A stretch of DNA of 15,973 nt from DAOPYE01 sp035352715 (GTDB lineage: Bacteria > Acidobacteriota > Holophagae > Holophagales > Holophagaceae), in NCBI GenBank assembly GCA_035352715.1, contig DAOPYE010000061.1, positions 1 through 15,973 on the forward strand, written 5' to 3'. Shown piece after piece: positions 13,089-15,973 of this stretch. How positions within the stretch are numbered: the first letter of the stretch is position 1; every line of letters starts with the position of its first letter. Both the position numbers and the translations under genes were made by a program. The notes beneath the pieces were generated by a model, which saw only the letters and a program-made list of their open reading frames with translations, was not told the DNA's origin and did not search any database.

Positions 13089-15743
13089 TCATGCCTTCTG
13101 AAAGACGCCATTCCAGATCGCGGAACGCAGATCCTCCTGCGTGTAGGGCTTGGAGATGAAGGCGGCGAGGCCTTCTTCCACGAGCTGTGCCACGACGTCT
13201 TCGTCGGCGAAGCCAGAACACATGATCACCGGCACATTCGGGCGAAGTGCGTGAATGGCCTGGAACATCGCCTTGCCATCCATGCGCGGCATGGCGAGAT
13301 CCGTGAAGACGAAATCGAAGGCATCGGGAGAGCGCCGGAAACATTCAAGGCCTTCATGCCCATCACCGGCATCCTGGACCGTGAAGCCAAGCCTTTCCAG
13401 CAAGCCGCGAGAGGCTTGGCGGATGTTGTCTTCGTCCTCGATGAGCAGCACGGTTCCCTGCAAGCGCTCTGGAGCCGCGCAAGCCTTGGGCGCCTCGGAC
13501 TCGAGCCCAGCCGAGGGTGAGACTGGCAGCACGATGCGGAAGACGGAGCCTTGCCCTTCCACGGAGTGAATGCGGATACCGCCGCGATGGGCTTTAAGAA
13601 TGCCCCTCATGGCGGAGAGCCCAAGGCCATGTCCCGTGCGCTTCGTGGTGTAGAAGGGATCAAAGATGCGGGAGAGCACGTCCGGGCTCATGCCGCATCC
13701 GGTGTCCTCGACATCCAGACTCACGAAGATTCCCGGTTCCAGGCTTTGTCCATGGAAGTCGGAGCGGATGAGATCGGGCGTGATCGTGCAGAGAGATGTC
13801 TGAAGGGTGATGACGCCTTCCTGATCCTGGATGGCTTCGGCGGCATTGGTCAGCAGATTCATGAAGACCTGTTGAAGCTGCGCAGCGTCCCCCTGAATGG
13901 CCGGCAGCCCAGGGGTCAGGTGAACCTTCAACTGGATCTTCCTGGAGATATTCACCTCTAAGAGCTGGGAGATGTCCTGAATCATCGGGTTCAGTTCCAA
14001 CGCGCGCGTGGACGCGTGGCTTCGGCCGGCATAGACGAGGAGCTGCTTGGTGAGCTCGGCCGCGCGATGGGCCACTTGTTCCGCTCTTCGGATGTGTTTC
14101 GCGCAGGACCCTTCCGCATCTGTTTCGCCCTGGGCGATGGCCAGGTTCCCGAGCATGGCCGTCAACAGGTTGTTGAAATCGTGGGCGACGCCGCCCGCCA
14201 ACATGCCGATACTTTCCAGCTTCTGCGCCTGCTGCACCTGGATTTCCAGACGCTGGCGCTCGGCTTCGTTCAGCTTGCGTTCCTGGATATCCCGAACCAC
14301 GATCAAAAGGCGATCCATGCCTGCGATGTAAGCCCTGCGCATATGGCTCTCGACCCAGAACACACGGCCGTTGTTCGCCTTGGCTTGCCATTCAAACAGA
14401 TGGATGACGTTTTCATGGGCGAGGCGCATCTTCTCCAGCGCGTCATGGATGAGCGTCGGGGATTCTGCCAGCGCTTCCAGGGAAAGGCCCAGGAAAGCGC
14501 TCTCGCTGTGGAGATAGAGCTCCCGGCTGCGTCGATTGGTGCCAAGGATCCGCCCCGTCTCCAAGTCGCAGAGGAACACTGCGTCATTCATGGCGTCGAG
14601 AACCGAACGGACCACCGCTTCGCTGGCGACCACGGCCCTCTCACGCTCCCTTAGGTCCTCCCCCAGGAGCCCCAGTGCCGTCCCCAGGCGACCCAGTTCA
14701 TTGCGATCGCGCGGCAGATTGGCCGCCGCGTCCCACTCGCCGCGCGCCAGCCGCGAGGTCGCGGTCAGCAACTGGCGCACGGGACGTCGAACCAGCATTC
14801 CCCCCAAAAGCCAGGTTGTTCCTAGGGCAAGGGCATAGGCGCCGCCCATGGCGCACAAAGAGAGATACCAATGTCGGCGAACCCCCGCCAACGCGGTCTG
14901 CTCCGGAATGCCCAGGCGGAAGAACATGAAGGGCTCTTGCCCCGGCAACCGGAGCGTACTCGCCGCGTACAAGCGCGAAGCGCCCCGTTCATCCGTGCTG
15001 CGGAAGACGGTGCGCGACCCGTTCTGGATCCTTGCCAGTTCCGATGGCTGCAAGGGTTTGCCAATGCGGCTCTCGTTCGCATTGAAGGACTGCAGCACCG
15101 TGCCTTCGCGATCGACAAGAAGCAGTTCCGTCGTTGTGGACAGGTTCCGGTGCGCGAACATGTCAGTGGCGTTCTGGAGATCCTGGCTCGCGATGAGGAC
15201 GCAGAGGATCGCTCCAGATGTGTCCAAGACCGGCAGGGCGAATGGAAAGATGCGTCGATTGGTGGTGCGGCTGATGAGGAACTCACCTGCGACAAAAACC
15301 TTGGATCGCACGGCATCCTGAAAGTAGGGACGATCCGCATAGGAAATCCCCTCCTCGGCGGGAACGGCGGACGCCAAGAGTTTTCCTCTCTGGTCCGTGG
15401 CCAGGATGTTGGCGTACAGAGGGTTACGAGCGAGTAGTTCCTGGAAGAGCCTTGAGGCCGCTTCCGCATCACCGTGCCGCACGGAAGGCACGGCGCTGAT
15501 GGCTGACAGAAGCTGATGGGCGCTGTCCGCGAAGTTGCCCTCGATCTCGGCGAGATCATCTGCCTCGCGAAGGGCCGCAAGCTGCACGCGTTCCGTTTCT
15601 CGATTCAGCTCGCGCCAGACGCGGAATCCCAGCAGGAGCAGAGCGGGCAGCAGAGCAGCAGACACCACCAACAGCAAGTTGGTCCGAATGGACCATCGGG
15701 CACAGAAGGAGATCCTGCCCATGGGGTTTCCCAGGCCCTTCAT
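13089..15743 (-). CDS. Membrane hybrid sensor histidine kinase (Cache-like sensor, HAMP, PAS, HisKA, HATPase, receiver)
   Basis: Residue numbers count from an in-frame GTG at 15773; the ATG chosen here is residue 11. Transmembrane helices lie near 32-50 and 303-325, enclosing a ~250-residue extracytoplasmic double-Cache-like domain (for example RPYFQDAVRSKVFVAGEF and LLLVDREGTVL). A HAMP region follows (327-380), then PAS (about 385-500), H-box GGVAHDFNNLLT with phosphoacceptor His531, N-box LLTNAAEAI (Asn643), G1 DTGCGM (690-695), F-box FDPFYTTK, G2 GHGLGLSA, and a C-terminal receiver with Glu779/Asp780, phospho-Asp825 in FTDLAMPRMDG, Ser853 and Lys875. All catalytic residues are intact. The ATG overlaps the upstream gene stop codon as ATGA; another ATG at 15722 is possible and no start has a strong SD. 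No output domain is present, so it must signal through its receiver to an unknown partner or an external regulator. The ligand cannot be read from sequence. Confidence 0.88.
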   Translation of the reverse strand: MKGLGNPMGRISFCARWSIRTNLLLVVSAALLPALLLLGFRVWRELNRETERVQLAALREADDLAEIEGNFADSAHQLLSAISAVPSVRHGDAEAASRLFQELLARNPLYANILATDQRGKLLASAVPAEEGISYADRPYFQDAVRSKVFVAGEFLISRTTNRRIFPFALPVLDTSGAILCVLIASQDLQNATDMFAHRNLSTTTELLLVDREGTVLQSFNANESRIGKPLQPSELARIQNGSRTVFRSTDERGASRLYAASTLRLPGQEPFMFFRLGIPEQTALAGVRRHWYLSLCAMGGAYALALGTTWLLGGMLVRRPVRQLLTATSRLARGEWDAAANLPRDRNELGRLGTALGLLGEDLRERERAVVASEAVVRSVLDAMNDAVFLCDLETGRILGTNRRSRELYLHSESAFLGLSLEALAESPTLIHDALEKMRLAHENVIHLFEWQAKANNGRVFWVESHMRRAYIAGMDRLLIVVRDIQERKLNEAERQRLEIQVQQAQKLESIGMLAGGVAHDFNNLLTAMLGNLAIAQGETDAEGSCAKHIRRAEQVAHRAAELTKQLLVYAGRSHASTRALELNPMIQDISQLLEVNISRKIQLKVHLTPGLPAIQGDAAQLQQVFMNLLTNAAEAIQDQEGVITLQTSLCTITPDLIRSDFHGQSLEPGIFVSLDVEDTGCGMSPDVLSRIFDPFYTTKRTGHGLGLSAMRGILKAHRGGIRIHSVEGQGSVFRIVLPVSPSAGLESEAPKACAAPERLQGTVLLIEDEDNIRQASRGLLERLGFTVQDAGDGHEGLECFRRSPDAFDFVFTDLAMPRMDGKAMFQAIHALRPNVPVIMCSGFADEDVVAQLVEEGLAAFISKPYTQEDLRSAIWNGVFQKA

Positions 15744-15973
15744 GGGGAAGGTGGAAGCGCGCAGACCCCCCACTGGGCCAGCGCCGAGACAAGACCCTCA
15801 AGCTGCTCGGTGTCCGTGGTGTGGAAGCGGCTCACCAGCTTCCAGCCCCGGGCTTGCCTCTGGTAGCGATGCAGCCAAAGAAAGGGCCCTTCCCAAGATC
15901 CATCCGCGGAAGCCCGGGTTCGCACCAGGAAAGCCACCGTGGTCCATGGCCCTCGACTCAGCACCCGGCGTCC
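15740..15973 (-). CDS. 3' part of an unknown gene, truncated by the window edge
   Basis: An open frame runs from the window edge to TGA at 15742-15740, giving at least 77 residues. Its start is not visible: the first in-window GTG (15964) has no SD and the frame stays open beyond it. The visible segment is Trp- and Arg-rich (WTTVAFLVRTR, WEGPFLWLHRYQRQARGWKLVSRF) followed by an amphipathic stretch (TEQLEGLVSALAQWG). I do not recognise a family. The stop codon overlaps the histidine kinase ATG as ATGA, the usual sign of translational coupling, which is the main reason to believe it is real. Confidence 0.55.
   Translation of the reverse strand, partial: GRRVLSRGPWTTVAFLVRTRASADGSWEGPFLWLHRYQRQARGWKLVSRFHTTDTEQLEGLVSALAQWGVCALPPSP

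Noticed and set aside
15744..15773. GTG start of the histidine kinase at 15773
   Set aside because: No ribosome binding site precedes it, and the ATGA overlap at 15743 gives a better translational context.

Overview
The window reads as chromosome of a GC-rich Gram-negative bacterium. The evidence is high-GC coding bias in most genes, strong Shine-Dalgarno (SD) sites, a membrane hybrid histidine kinase, and an enterobacterial-like uronate pathway. A Holophaga/Geothrix-type acidobacterium is one possibility, but that is a guess from general gene style and nothing here proves a taxon. No tRNA, rRNA, CRISPR array, insertion sequence or phage gene was seen.

Layout. Positions 2-1319 (+): a PfkB sugar kinase resembling fructoselysine 6-kinase FrlD, then a small exported protein of unknown function. 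Both are visibly more AT-rich than the rest of the window. A symmetric hairpin at 1331-1358 ends this block and also the operon converging on it. Positions 1384-7249 (-): a compact operon reading gntR/fadR-type regulator, kdgK, uxuA, an SDR oxidoreductase in the UxuB role, eda, exuT-like transporter. Positions 7435-8844 (-): uxaC, with its own strong intrinsic terminator, so it is a separate transcription unit. Positions 9006-11042 (+): a flotillin/SPFH-like membrane protein divergent from uxaC. Positions 11115-15973 (-): a Uup-like ABC-F ATPase, a hybrid histidine kinase and the 3' end of an unknown gene, probably co-transcribed.

How the genes work together. The operon plus uxaC gives a complete route for D-glucuronate: import (ExuT-like), isomerisation to fructuronate (UxaC), reduction to mannonate (SDR), dehydration to 2-keto-3-deoxygluconate (UxuA), phosphorylation (KdgK) and cleavage to pyruvate and glyceraldehyde-3-phosphate (Eda). 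The altronate (galacturonate) arm is not in the window. The regulator promoter (TTGACG, 17 bp, TAATTT with an extended -10 TG) carries two FadR/UxuR-type operator-like sequences. One lies in the spacer and one at the predicted transcription start, which predicts tight autorepression of the whole operon.

Most of the window is recognisable biology. The items most worth a second look are the two-operator promoter, the repeated G-x-Y modules in the SPFH protein, the low-GC left block with its unknown exported protein, and the ATGA overlap of the histidine kinase with an unknown upstream gene. I did not find a convincing wholly new system.
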